Shown here: positions 55,915-64,000 of the stretch, one piece after another
How the letters are laid out: each line of letters begins with the position of its first letter
Position numbering within the stretch: position 1 is the first letter of the stretch
Assembly: GCF_013423485.1 (NCBI RefSeq)
Contig: NZ_JABFFR010000014.1
Span: forward strand, 90,930-154,929
Direction: 5' to 3'
DNA length: 64,000 bases
From: Azospirillum oleiclasticum
Lineage (GTDB): Bacteria; Pseudomonadota; Alphaproteobacteria; Azospirillales; Azospirillaceae
Translations under genes and position numbers: made by a program
The notes under the pieces: generated by a model
The model's input: the letters and a program-made list of their open reading frames with translations, nothing else
Told to the model about the DNA's origin: nothing
Databases searched by the model: none

Positions 55915-57230
55915 GGCGACGGATCGTCGTCCGCCAGCCTTATCCCCGCGAATGCCGTCCGCATCTCCGGGTGCAGGTGGTGGCGGGTGGTCGGAGCGGC
56001 CACGTCGAAGGGCGTGACGCAGCTTCCGCCACGAAGCACCATGCGGTTGACCATGAAGCGCCCGTTCACGGCCCAGCCCGTGTCCGGCGGGCGGCGGTGG
56101 CCGGGGTAGGGGACGAAGGCGCTGCGGGTCCATTCCCAGACGTCGCCGTACATCTGCCAGGGGCCCTCGTCCTGGCAGCGTCCGGGCAGCGGGTGGCGGT
56201 TGCCGGTGCCGAGCAGGTTGCCGATCGCCTCGCGGTGGCTCGCCACCGCCTCCCACTCGGCTTCGTCGGGCAGGCGCCGGCCGGCCCAGCGGGCGTAGGC
56301 GTCGGCCTCGTACCAGCTCACATGGCAGACCGGCTCGGCCGGGTCCAGCGAGCGTAGACCGTAGAGGGTGAAAATCCGCCACGCCCCCTCCCGCCACTCC
56401 CAGTAGAGCGGCGCCATCCACCCTCCGTCGCGCACCGCGGCCCAGCCATCCGCCGTCCAACAGGCCGAGCGCGCGTAGCCGCCATCCTCCACGAAGGCCA
56501 GATACTCCCCGCAGGTCACCGGGCGCGCGGCGAGCCGGAAGGGGGCGAGCACCGCCGTGTGGCGCGGCGTCTCGTGATCGAGGCCGGGGGCCGGGCCGTC
56601 GCGCCCGATCTCCACCGGCCCGCCGGGATGCTCGATCCAGGACTCCGGTGCCGGCGTCGTGTTGTCGGGCGGCGGCGGCGGCTCGTAGGCCGGCCTCAGC
56701 GGGTTGCACCAGAAGGCGTGCTTCACGTCGCACAGCAGCCGTTCCTGGTGGCGGCGTTCGTGCAGGATGGCGATTTCCATGCGCGCGGCCACGTCCGCCA
56801 AGCCATGCGCGTCCACACGGTCGAGCAGATGCAGGACCATGCCGTTCACATGGTCGCGGTAGCGCATGACCTCCTCGGCCGAGGGGCGTGACAGCAGCGC
56901 CAGCGTTCCCGGCGCCAGATGGCGCCCGACGCGGTCGTCCCTGGCCGCGAAAAGATGCAGGAAAAGCGGCTCCATCGGCCGGTAGCCGGACAGCCAGGGC
57001 TCGATCACATGGGTTTCGAACAGCCATGTGGTGTGGCCCAGGTGCCATTTCGGCGGCGCGCCTTGGGCCGTCGACTGGATCATCATGTCCTCGGGCGACA
57101 GGGGGGCCACCAACTCGGCGGTGCGCCGCCGCGTACGATGGAAGCGGGTGGCGAGCGACTGTCGCAGACTGTCGTCGCCGGCCAACGGGGTTTCGGCGGT
57201 GGGGGCGGCGTGATCGCGGGTGTCGGGCAT
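55911..57230 (-). CDS. egtB: ergothioneine synthase-type sulfoxide synthase EgtB
   Basis: A 439-residue non-heme iron enzyme that joins hercynine with a thiol. The N-terminal DinB-type helical domain has the metal histidines in WHLGHTTWLFETH and HERRHQERLLCD, and the C-terminal sulfatase-modifying-factor fold has CHVSWYEADAYARWAGRRLP and GDVWEWTRSAFVPYPG. SenA (selenoneine) is a close relative, but no senB or selD homologue is near. The usual partner egtD is not adjacent. Its stop overlaps the convergent hybrid kinase gene. Confidence 0.86.
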   Translation of the reverse strand: MPDTRDHAAPTAETPLAGDDSLRQSLATRFHRTRRRTAELVAPLSPEDMMIQSTAQGAPPKWHLGHTTWLFETHVIEPWLSGYRPMEPLFLHLFAARDDRVGRHLAPGTLALLSRPSAEEVMRYRDHVNGMVLHLLDRVDAHGLADVAARMEIAILHERRHQERLLCDVKHAFWCNPLRPAYEPPPPPDNTTPAPESWIEHPGGPVEIGRDGPAPGLDHETPRHTAVLAPFRLAARPVTCGEYLAFVEDGGYARSACWTADGWAAVRDGGWMAPLYWEWREGAWRIFTLYGLRSLDPAEPVCHVSWYEADAYARWAGRRLPDEAEWEAVASHREAIGNLLGTGNRHPLPGRCQDEGPWQMYGDVWEWTRSAFVPYPGHRRPPDTGWAVNGRFMVNRMVLRGGSCVTPFDVAAPTTRHHLHPEMRTAFAGIRLADDDPSP

Positions 57231-57409
57231 GGTGCGTGCTCCCGGGAGCACGGGACCGTGGGAGCCCGTCCCGTACCCATGCTCCGCGCTCCATTCTGCG
57301 CCCGACACGGGGATGGCGGGGACGTGCATCGGAGGATGCGGAAGCACCCGAACGGCGGATATCCATCATCGAAGTGGGGGTATGGCCATCCGGCCGCACC
57401 ACGACGCTG

Positions 57410-58000
57410 TCACACCTCGATCACCACATGGGGACGGAGGGCGCCGTCGACGCTGAGCAGAAGGTGCAGGTAGATCGCGATCTTGCGGGCGGTCTCGGTG
57501 CGCCGGGTCAGGCAGTCGCGGAGCTGGGCCGCCAGGACGGCGTTCTCCTCCATCTCCTCGGCGGGCAGATCCTCATCGACGGTCGTCACTTCCGCGGCGA
57601 TCCGATCGGGGTCGATCGGCACCTCGGGAAGGTCGGCGGGACGGATGTCCGGAGCGTCGGGCGGCAGAGGCGGCAGCGTGGCCGATTGCGGCGGCGGTCG
57701 CGGTAGCACCGCGTCGTGCTGGCCGACGCGGCTGCGCAGGTTCCGGCGGAGCCGCTCCTTCTGGCGGACGTCCAGATCCGGGATCTGCTCGATCTCGTCG
57801 AACAGCAGGTCCAGCAGGCGGCGCCGTCGTCGGTTGTTGGCATCCGCGGCGCGGCGGTCCTGGGGCTTCGGCTCGTCCTTGCCGTGGCGCGGCGGCTGCC
57901 TGGGCTGGCGCTGCTCGCGGTCGGTGGCGCCGCCGGAGCGCTCCACCGCACCCGGTGCCCGAAGCAGCGGCCCGGAACGGCCGATCGTGCCCTCGCCCAT
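57410..58000 (-). CDS. hypothetical protein
   Basis: A 196-residue protein I do not recognise. It is highly charged and disordered at the N-terminus (arginine, glutamine and proline), then has an RRRRLLDLLFDEIEQIPDLD segment, a proline-rich linker and a helical C-terminus with TARKIAIYLHLLLSVDGALR. AGGAGGGG lies 6 bases before the ATG, so it is probably real. No domain, signal or membrane helix is seen. Confidence 0.55.
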   Translation of the reverse strand: MGEGTIGRSGPLLRAPGAVERSGGATDREQRQPRQPPRHGKDEPKPQDRRAADANNRRRRRLLDLLFDEIEQIPDLDVRQKERLRRNLRSRVGQHDAVLPRPPPQSATLPPLPPDAPDIRPADLPEVPIDPDRIAAEVTTVDEDLPAEEMEENAVLAAQLRDCLTRRTETARKIAIYLHLLLSVDGALRPHVVIEV

Positions 58001-58315
58001 GATGGCCCCTCCTGCGGTTGGGGTCCGTCGTCTACAAATGTTGCGTCGCGCACCCGTGGAGCGTCAAGCCTGCGATTCGCCGTAGGCTTGTGTCGGAATG
58101 GAAAAGGGCATGCTGTCGCTTCATCGCCGCGCGGGGGATCGCGCCGCGGCTGAATCCGCCCCATTTGCGCCATATTGACTTTCTAAGGGATCGGGTGTCG
58201 TCTCCCACCCCCAAAGGCTGCGGCGGCGCACTGGAAAGGGTCCATGTTCCGGGGCGTGCCGCGCATGTCCTGCCAGTGTTTGTCTTGATCATCCAGCGTG
58301 GGGTTCGTTCGCGAA
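58001..58315. other. 315-base gap upstream of yebC
   Basis: Between divergent genes. A TTGACT at 58175-58180 could be the -35 of the yebC-ruv transcript, but a matching -10 is uncertain. No other gene or repeat was seen. Confidence 0.4.
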
Positions 58316-59065
58316 ATGGCCGGTCATTCCCAGTTCAAAAACATCATGCACCGCAAAGGCGCCCAGGATGCCAAGCGGTCGAAGATCTTCAACAAGCTGG
58401 CCCGCGAGATCACCGTGGCGGCGAAGGCGGGACTGCCCGACCCGGCCTCCAACCCGCGCCTGCGCGCCGCCATCACCGCGGCGCGCCAGCAGAACATGCC
58501 GCGCGATCGCATCGACCGCGCGATCAAGAGCGGCACGCCCGGCGGCGACGACGCCAACTACGAGGAGGTGCGGTACGAGGGCTACGGCCCCGGCGGTGTG
58601 GCGCTGATCGTCGAGGCGCTGACCGACAACCGCAACCGCACGGCGTCCGAGGTGCGGTCCGCCTTCTCCAAGCACGGCGGGAGCCTGGGCGAGACCAACT
58701 CGGTGAGCTTCATGTTCAACCGCGTCGGTGCCGTCTACTACCCGGCGTCGGCGGCGTCGGCGGACGCGATGTTCGAGGCGGCGCTGGAAGCGGGTGCCGA
58801 CAACGTCGAATCCGACGACAACGGGCACGAGGTGACCACCACGGTGGAGAGCTTCGCCGTCGTGCGCGACGCGCTGGAAGAGAAGTTCGGCGCGGCGGAG
58901 AGCGCGCGTTTGACCTGGAAGCCGCTGAACACCGTCGCCCCGCCGGAGGATGCCGCGGCCAGCCTGATCAAGCTGCTGGACGTGCTGGAGGACAACGACG
59001 ACGTTCAGACGGTCGAGGGCAACTACGACATTCCGGCGGATCTGCTGGAGAAGCTGACGGCCTGA
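58316..59065 (+). CDS. YebC/PmpR family regulator
   Basis: A 249-residue DNA-binding protein of the YebC family, several of which regulate ruv and quorum genes or help translation of proline-rich stretches. Opening [20 protein letters not shown] and [18 protein letters not shown] are the family hallmarks. Length is standard. It precedes ruvC by 15 bases, the conserved yebC-ruvCAB order. Confidence 0.94.
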   Translation: MAGHSQFKNIMHRKGAQDAKRSKIFNKLAREITVAAKAGLPDPASNPRLRAAITAARQQNMPRDRIDRAIKSGTPGGDDANYEEVRYEGYGPGGVALIVEALTDNRNRTASEVRSAFSKHGGSLGETNSVSFMFNRVGAVYYPASAASADAMFEAALEAGADNVESDDNGHEVTTTVESFAVVRDALEEKFGAAESARLTWKPLNTVAPPEDAAASLIKLLDVLEDNDDVQTVEGNYDIPADLLEKLTA

Positions 59066-59080
59066 GGAGCGGCGGCGCGC

Positions 59081-60244
59081 GTGCTGGATGGAAGTTCCGC
59101 AAGTCCGGCGGTCGTGCGCCTGCTGGGGATCGACCCCGGCCTCCGGCACACCGGCTGGGGCGTCATCGACGTCCGCGGCAACCGGATGACGCATGTGGCG
59201 GACGGCGCCGTCCATTCGGACGACGCCATGCCGCTCGCCGGCCGGCTCTGCCAGCTCCACGACGCGCTGGCCGAGGTGCTGGAGCGCTACCGCCCCGACG
59301 AGGCGGCGGTCGAGGAAACCTTCGTGAACACCAACGCCGTCTCCACCCTCAAGCTGGGCCACGCCCGCGCCGTCGCCCTGCTGGTGCCGGCCCGCGCCGG
59401 CCTGACCGTGGCGGAGTATCCCAACAACCAGGTGAAGAAGGCCGTGGTCGGGCAGGGGCGGGCGGAGAAGACTCAGGTGCAGGCGATGATCCGCCTGCTG
59501 CTCCCCGGCTGCACCCTGTCCAGCCCCGACGCCGCCGACGCCCTGGCCGTGGCGATCTGCCACGCGCATCACCGCTCGTCGCTGATCGCGTGGAGCACGA
59601 CGGAAGCCCTCTCCCCCCCGGGGAGAGGCCAGAGGAAGCAGTTGGGCGAGGGGGCCGCCTCGCCTCGCAGCGACCGGATCGGCCGCGTTTCCCCCTCACC
59701 CCGACCGTCTCCCCGGGGGGGAGAGGGGGAGATGGTCGCGGCGGCTAGGGGCAAGCCCACGCCTGAGCGGACCGACTTCGCCCGCGACCTCCGCCGCGAT
59801 TCCACCGAGGTGGAGAAGCTGCTGTGGCAGCGCCTTCGGAATGCCCAAATGGGGGCCAAGTTCCGCCGCCAGGAACCTCTATTGGGATACACCGTCGATT
59901 TCGTCGCCCATGACCACCGGCTGATCGTCGAACTGGATGGCGGCCAGCACGCCGAGCGCGCGGAGCAGGACCGCCAGCGCACCCGCGTGCTGGAGCAGGC
60001 GGGTTTCCGCGTCCTGCGCTTCTGGAACAACGAGGTGAACGACAACCTCGACGGCGTTTTGGAGACCATTCTGTTGCGCCTCAACGAAACCACCGTCCTT
60101 CGCAGGCCGGAAGCCCTCTCCCCCCCGGGGAGAGGGTTGGGTGAGGGGGAAACGTCCCACCCGCCGTCGCGTGACGGCAGACGCGAGCTTTCCCCCTCAC
60201 CCCAGCCCTCTCCCCGGGGGGGAGAGGGGGAGAAACCGTCATGA
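59081..60244 (+). CDS. ruvC: RuvC Holliday-junction resolvase fused in frame to a DUF559 endonuclease domain
   Basis: A 387-residue open frame from a GTG start. Residues 1-170 are a full RuvC: D18 (GIDPG), E78 (AVEETFV), D150 and D153 ([10 protein letters not shown]), and [14 protein letters not shown]. RuvC normally ends near residue 165-175. Here no stop occurs; residues 176-217 are encoded by a palindromic repeat ([16 protein letters not shown]) and residues 218-335 form a DUF559/Vsr-like nuclease domain, with [21 protein letters not shown]273 and a VELDGGQH motif. Residues about 346-387 again derive from the repeat. The stop overlaps the ruvA ATG (ATGA). The protein may be made as a fusion or the nuclease may start separately. 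Confidence 0.9.
   Translation: MLDGSSASPAVVRLLGIDPGLRHTGWGVIDVRGNRMTHVADGAVHSDDAMPLAGRLCQLHDALAEVLERYRPDEAAVEETFVNTNAVSTLKLGHARAVALLVPARAGLTVAEYPNNQVKKAVVGQGRAEKTQVQAMIRLLLPGCTLSSPDAADALAVAICHAHHRSSLIAWSTTEALSPPGRGQRKQLGEGAASPRSDRIGRVSPSPRPSPRGGEGEMVAAARGKPTPERTDFARDLRRDSTEVEKLLWQRLRNAQMGAKFRRQEPLLGYTVDFVAHDHRLIVELDGGQHAERAEQDRQRTRVLEQAGFRVLRFWNNEVNDNLDGVLETILLRLNETTVLRRPEALSPPGRGLGEGETSHPPSRDGRRELSPSPQPSPRGGEGEKPS
59602..59731. repeat. REPIN-like palindromic repeat, left copy
   Basis: Two inverted halves, GGAAGCCCTCTCCCC... and a later CCCCCTCACCCC...GGGGGAGAGGGGG, about 80 bases apart. Each half carries its own CCCTCTCCCC/GGGGAGAGG hairpin. It lies inside the ruvC open frame and ends directly against the ATG of the DUF559 segment, giving it a GAGAGGGGGAG ribosome-binding sequence. 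Confidence 0.85.
59732..60244 (+). CDS. possible separately translated DUF559 endonuclease
   Basis: An internal ATG directly after the left repeat, preceded by GAGAGGGGGAG, would give a 170-residue protein. About 115 of these are a complete DUF559 domain: [50 protein letters not shown] and [20 protein letters not shown]. Family members have a PD-(D/E)xK-like restriction fold; the acidic pair and the lysine region fit, but activity is unproven. It is the same frame as the ruvC fusion, so this is an alternative reading. Confidence 0.45.
   Translation: MVAAARGKPTPERTDFARDLRRDSTEVEKLLWQRLRNAQMGAKFRRQEPLLGYTVDFVAHDHRLIVELDGGQHAERAEQDRQRTRVLEQAGFRVLRFWNNEVNDNLDGVLETILLRLNETTVLRRPEALSPPGRGLGEGETSHPPSRDGRRELSPSPQPSPRGGEGEKPS
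60109..60232. repeat. REPIN-like palindromic repeat, right copy
   Basis: Nearly the same composition as the left copy: GGAAGCCCTCTCCCC at its left, AGGGTTGGGTGAGGGGGAAA in the middle, then TTTCCCCCTCACCCCAGCCC and a final GGGGGGAGAGGGGGAG. The two halves are almost exact inverted repeats. It ends 9 bases before the ruvA ATG and supplies its ribosome-binding sequence. Confidence 0.9.
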
Positions 60245-60857
60245 TCGCCAAGCTCTCCGGCGTGGTGGACACGCTGGCGCTCGACAGCGTCGTGCTCGAC
60301 GTGAACGGGGTGGGCTACCTGCTCACCGCGTCGGGCCGCACGCTGGGGCGGCTGGTGGCCGGCGACCGGGCCGCGCTGCTGGTGGAGACCTTCGTGCGCG
60401 ACGAGCGCATCGTGCTCTACGGCTTCTTCGACACCGGCGAGCGGGAGTGGTTCCGGCTGCTCACCACCATCCAGGGGGTGGGGCCGAAGGCGGCGCTGGC
60501 GCTGCTGTCGGTGCTCGACCCGGAGCAGCTCGCCCGCGCCATCGCGTCCCAGGACAAGACCGCGCTGCTCCGCGCCGACGGCGTCGGGCCGAAGCTGGCG
60601 CTGCGCATCATCAACGAGCTGAAGGACAAGGTCGGCAACCTGGCGCTTGGGACCGCCGCCCAGTCCGCGACCCCGGCGAAGGCCGGTGCCACGGCGGTGC
60701 CGGCCGACGGACGCCTCGCCGACGCGGTGTCCGCCCTGATCAATCTCGGCTACGGCCGGTCGGAGGCCTTCGGGGCCGTCATGAACGCCAGCCGCGCGCT
60801 CGGTGACGGGGCCGCGGTGGGCGACCTGATCCGCCAGGGCCTGAAGGAGCTGAGCCA

Positions 60858-60861
<4 letters not shown>
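60241..60861 (+). CDS. ruvA: Holliday junction DNA helicase RuvA
   Basis: A 206-residue protein that binds four-way junctions and loads Ruv[21 protein letters not shown] and [20 protein letters not shown] then [20 protein letters not shown] (the two helix-hairpin-helix motifs) are intact, and the C-terminal RuvB-binding domain ends the protein. Its ATG overlaps the stop of the ruvC fusion. A REPIN-like repeat immediately precedes it, with GAGAGGGGGAG 9 bases upstream. Confidence 0.96.
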
Positions 60862-61929
<1,068 letters not shown>

Positions 61930-61937
<8 letters not shown>

Positions 61938-62394
61938 GCGCAACGCTGCCATGCTGGACGGCTGGATCGGCGATGACGGCGTGCACCGGCTGCCGGTCCG
62001 CGTCTATTACGAGGACACCGACGCCGGCGGTATCGTCTACCACGCCAACTACCTGCGCTTCATGGAGCGCGGGCGGACGGCCATGCTGCGCCTGATGGGG
62101 CTGACCCACCGTGATCTGGCGGACACGGCCGGTGTGTCATTTGCGGTACGGCGGATGCGGATCGAATTTATCGCTCCCGCGCGGCTCGACGACGCGCTTG
62201 AAGTGGCGACGCGGATCGACAATATCGGCGGCGCCTCCTTCGCAGTTGCACAATCCGTCCGCCGCGACGACCGCGAGGTGGCGTCGGCGGAGGTGAAGCT
62301 GGCCCTGCTCGGTCCCGAGGGCCGCGCGGTCCGGTTCCCGGCCATCCTGCGCGAGGCGCTGGCCAAACACCACGAACGGCAGAAGCGAGACTGA
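61930..62394 (+). CDS. ybgC: acyl-CoA thioester hydrolase of the tol-pal cluster
   Basis: A 154-residue hot-dog-fold thioesterase. [20 protein letters not shown] is the family signature with the catalytic Asp, and [19 protein letters not shown] follows. It starts 8 bases before the ruvB stop ends and precedes tolQ, the conserved ybgC-tolQRA order. It acts on short-chain or phospholipid-linked acyl-CoAs at the inner membrane. Confidence 0.93.
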
Positions 62395-62411
62395 CGGCAA
62401 TGGAGCACGCG

Positions 62412-63122
62412 ATGAACGCCGCGGGTGCGGTGGGCAAGGTCCACGATCTGACGATGTGGGGCCTGTTCATGCAGGCCGACCTGGTCGTCAAGCTCGTGAT
62501 GGTGATGCTGCTGCTGGCATCCGTGTGGTGCTGGGCGATCATCATCGAGAAGCTGATGCGCATCCGCCGCCTGAACGCCCAGGCCGACGGTTTCGAGGAG
62601 GCCTTCTGGTCCGGCGGGTCGCTGGACGCGCTCTACGACCGCATCGGCAAGCGGCCGGAGGATCCGATGTCGGCCACCTTTGCCGCCGGCATGCGCGAAT
62701 GGCGCCACGCCGCCGACCGCGGCCTGTCCGGGGCCATGAAGACCTCGCTGCAGCAGCGGGTGGAGCGGGTGATGTCGGTCACCATCGGGCGCGAGATGGC
62801 GAGGGCCGAGCGGTACATGACCTTCCTCGCCTCGGTCGGCTCGGTGGCGCCCTTCATCGGGCTGTTCGGTACGGTGTGGGGCATCATCAACAGCTTCACC
62901 GCCATCGCCAACACCAACAACACCAGCCTCGCCGTGGTCGCCCCCGGCATCGCGGAGGCGCTGTTCGCCACCGCCATCGGGTTGGTCGCCGCCATTCCGG
63001 CGGTGGTCGCCTACAACAAATTCACCACCGACCTCGCCCGTTACGCCGACCGGCTGGAGACCTTCGCGGGCGAGTTCACTGCCATCCTGTCGCGCCATCT
63101 CGAGGAGCGGGGAGCCGCCTGA
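62412..63122 (+). CDS. tolQ: Tol-Pal system proton channel subunit TolQ
   Basis: A 236-residue membrane protein with three helices (about residues 16-36, 135-160 and 170-190), forming with TolR the proton channel that energises TolA. Conserved GSVAPFIGLFGTVWGIINSF and GIAEALFATAIGLVAAIPAV segments are present. The second ATG is chosen because GGAG lies 6 bases ahead of it; an ATG 12 bases earlier is the alternative. Confidence 0.94.
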   Translation: MNAAGAVGKVHDLTMWGLFMQADLVVKLVMVMLLLASVWCWAIIIEKLMRIRRLNAQADGFEEAFWSGGSLDALYDRIGKRPEDPMSATFAAGMREWRHAADRGLSGAMKTSLQQRVERVMSVTIGREMARAERYMTFLASVGSVAPFIGLFGTVWGIINSFTAIANTNNTSLAVVAPGIAEALFATAIGLVAAIPAVVAYNKFTTDLARYADRLETFAGEFTAILSRHLEERGAA

Positions 63123-63123
63123 C

Positions 63124-63639
63124 ATGGCCGCACAGCTTTCCGGCAAGGCGCACCACGGGCGCGGGCGCCGCCGCGCCTATCGACCCATGGCCGACATCAA
63201 CATGACGCCCTTCATCGACGTCATGCTGGTGCTGCTGATCGTGTTCATGGTGGCGGCCCCGCTGCTGACGGTGGGCGTGCCGGTGGACCTGCCCAAGACC
63301 AACGCCGCCCCCATCGAGGCGCAGAAGGACCCGCTGTTCGTGACGGTCCAGGCGGACGGGCGCGTCTATGTGCAGGAGACCGCGGTCGAGGTCGCCAACA
63401 TGGTGCCGCTTTTGGTCGCCATCACCAACAACAACCCCGATGCGCGCATCCTCGTGCGCGGCGACGCCAAGATCGCCTACGGGAAGATGCTTGAGGTGAT
63501 GGGAACCATGAGTGCGGCCGGATTCAAGAAGGTGGGGCTGGTGGCCGAGCTGCCCAATCTGGCCGCCGGACCGGCCGCGGCCCCCGGCCAGCGCGTCGGT
63601 GGCCAGCCCCCGCGCGCCCCACAGGCCCAGCCGCGTTGA
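63124..63639 (+). CDS. tolR: Tol-Pal system subunit TolR
   Basis: A 171-residue protein with one membrane helix (FIDVMLVLLIVFMVAAPLL) containing the functional D32, and a periplasmic domain with KTNAAPIEAQKDPLFVTVQA and ITNNNPDARILVRGDAKIAY. It ends in a proline/alanine-rich tail (PGQRVGGQPPRAPQAQPR). Starts one base after tolQ. Confidence 0.94.
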   Translation: MAAQLSGKAHHGRGRRRAYRPMADINMTPFIDVMLVLLIVFMVAAPLLTVGVPVDLPKTNAAPIEAQKDPLFVTVQADGRVYVQETAVEVANMVPLLVAITNNNPDARILVRGDAKIAYGKMLEVMGTMSAAGFKKVGLVAELPNLAAGPAAAPGQRVGGQPPRAPQAQPR

Positions 63640-63644
63640 CGCCG

Positions 63645-64000
63645 ATGCCCAGTGACGGTCCCTTGCGCGATCCCCTGGTCGCTTCCGCGGTCCTGCACAC
63701 GGCGCTGATCGCGCTGGTCGTGCTGGGGCTGCCGGACAGCGACCGCAAGATCGACATCCCGCCCTCGATCCCCATCGAGCTGGTGGATCTGGGCGAGGTG
63801 ACGGAGGCCGCGCGCACCACCCAGGGCCAGCCCAGCCCGCCGGCCCCGCCGCGCCCCCCGGTGCCGGAGGCGAAGCCGACCCCGCCCGCTCCCTCACCGC
63901 CGGAGGAGGCGGCCGAGGAAGCCCCGCCGCCCCCGCCGCCGCGCACGCCCGAGCCGCCGCGCGTCGCCCAGCTGCCGCCACCCCCGCGCGAGCCATCGCC
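63645..64000 (+). CDS. tolA: TolA, N-terminal part (runs off the right edge)
   Basis: The first 118 residues. A short N-terminus and one membrane helix (LVASAVLHTALIALVVLGLP) are followed by IPPSIPIELVDLGEVTEAAR, typical of alphaproteobacterial TolA/TonB-like proteins, and then a very proline-rich and acidic linker. Function: links the TolQR motor to the outer membrane. The C-terminal binding domain is outside the window. Confidence 0.85.
   Translation, partial: MPSDGPLRDPLVASAVLHTALIALVVLGLPDSDRKIDIPPSIPIELVDLGEVTEAARTTQGQPSPPAPPRPPVPEAKPTPPAPSPPEEAAEEAPPPPPPRTPEPPRVAQLPPPPREPS

Noticed and set aside
59602..60232. Interpreting the repeats as a CRISPR array
   Set aside because: Only two copies, each itself a double palindrome of about 125 bases, separated by a nuclease coding segment and not by short unique spacers; no cas gene is near.
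59081..60244. Treating the long ruvC as a plain annotation of normal RuvC with a downstream stop ignored
   Set aside because: The frame is continuous from the GTG to the stop overlapping ruvA, and the nuclease domain is complete, so a trivial read-through into noise is unlikely. A sequencing error remains the main alternative.

Overview
The window is a high-GC alphaproteobacterial chromosome segment, most like Azospirillum or a close Rhodospirillales relative. The assignment rests on gene order and protein style (YajC-SecD-Mth938 next to squalene genes; cytochrome c / kdsB / pheA; ispH-thrB-rnhA-peroxiredoxin; gcvT-H-PA-PB behind a tandem glycine riboswitch; ruvC-ruvA-ruvB-ybgC-tolQRA) and on base composition. 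No database search was possible. Most of the sequence is dense core housekeeping DNA with short intergenic gaps. No rRNA, tRNA, CRISPR array, prophage or complete insertion sequence was seen.

Layout. 1-6.9 kb: the 5' end of a DUF815 ATPase, then yajC, secD and an Mth938-like gene (secF is not in its usual slot), an iron superoxide dismutase, hpnE and hpnC for squalene, and a divergent NDUFAF6-like gene. 7.0-9.7 kb: an accessory pair of convergent genes, a large nitrilase-superfamily protein and a HopA1-like protein, wedged between core genes. 9.9-16.4 kb: trmFO, a three-gene overlapping operon (secreted beta-propeller, NodB-type deacetylase, fatty-acid/sterol hydroxylase), two small lipoproteins, a cluster-less uracil-DNA glycosylase and pterin dehydratase. 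16.6-26.6 kb: membrane cytochrome c, kdsB, pheA, algH, a DsbD/ScsB thiol reductase, peroxiredoxin, rnhA, thrB, ispH and lipoproteins. 26.6-31.4 kb: the complete glycine cleavage operon under a riboswitch. 31.5-44.7 kb: small proteins, an aminotransferase, a giant alpha-2-macroglobulin protein lacking its thioester, and a MerR-led fatty-acid beta-oxidation operon. 45-58 kb: LuxR response regulator, CBS protein, OmpW porin, FAD oxidoreductase, arfB, FliL-like protein, pepN, 3-hydroxybutyrate dehydrogenase, hybrid histidine kinase and egtB. 58.3-64 kb: yebC, ruvC, ruvA, ruvB, ybgC, tolQ, tolR and the start of tolA.

The most unusual object is at 59.1-60.2 kb. The ruvC reading frame has no stop at its usual place. 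It continues through a REPIN-like palindromic repeat into a DUF559 (Vsr-like) endonuclease domain and through a second copy of the same repeat, and its stop overlaps the start of ruvA. The layout looks like a repeat-flanked endonuclease cassette inserted in frame into the Holliday-junction operon. The repeats also supply purine-rich ribosome-binding sequences for what follows them. The second candidate for a new system is the nitrilase-like plus HopA1-like pair at 7.0-9.7 kb. Several pathways are present only in part (no secF, hpnD, egtD or pbpC beside their usual partners), so either the missing genes lie elsewhere in the genome or the pathways are altered.
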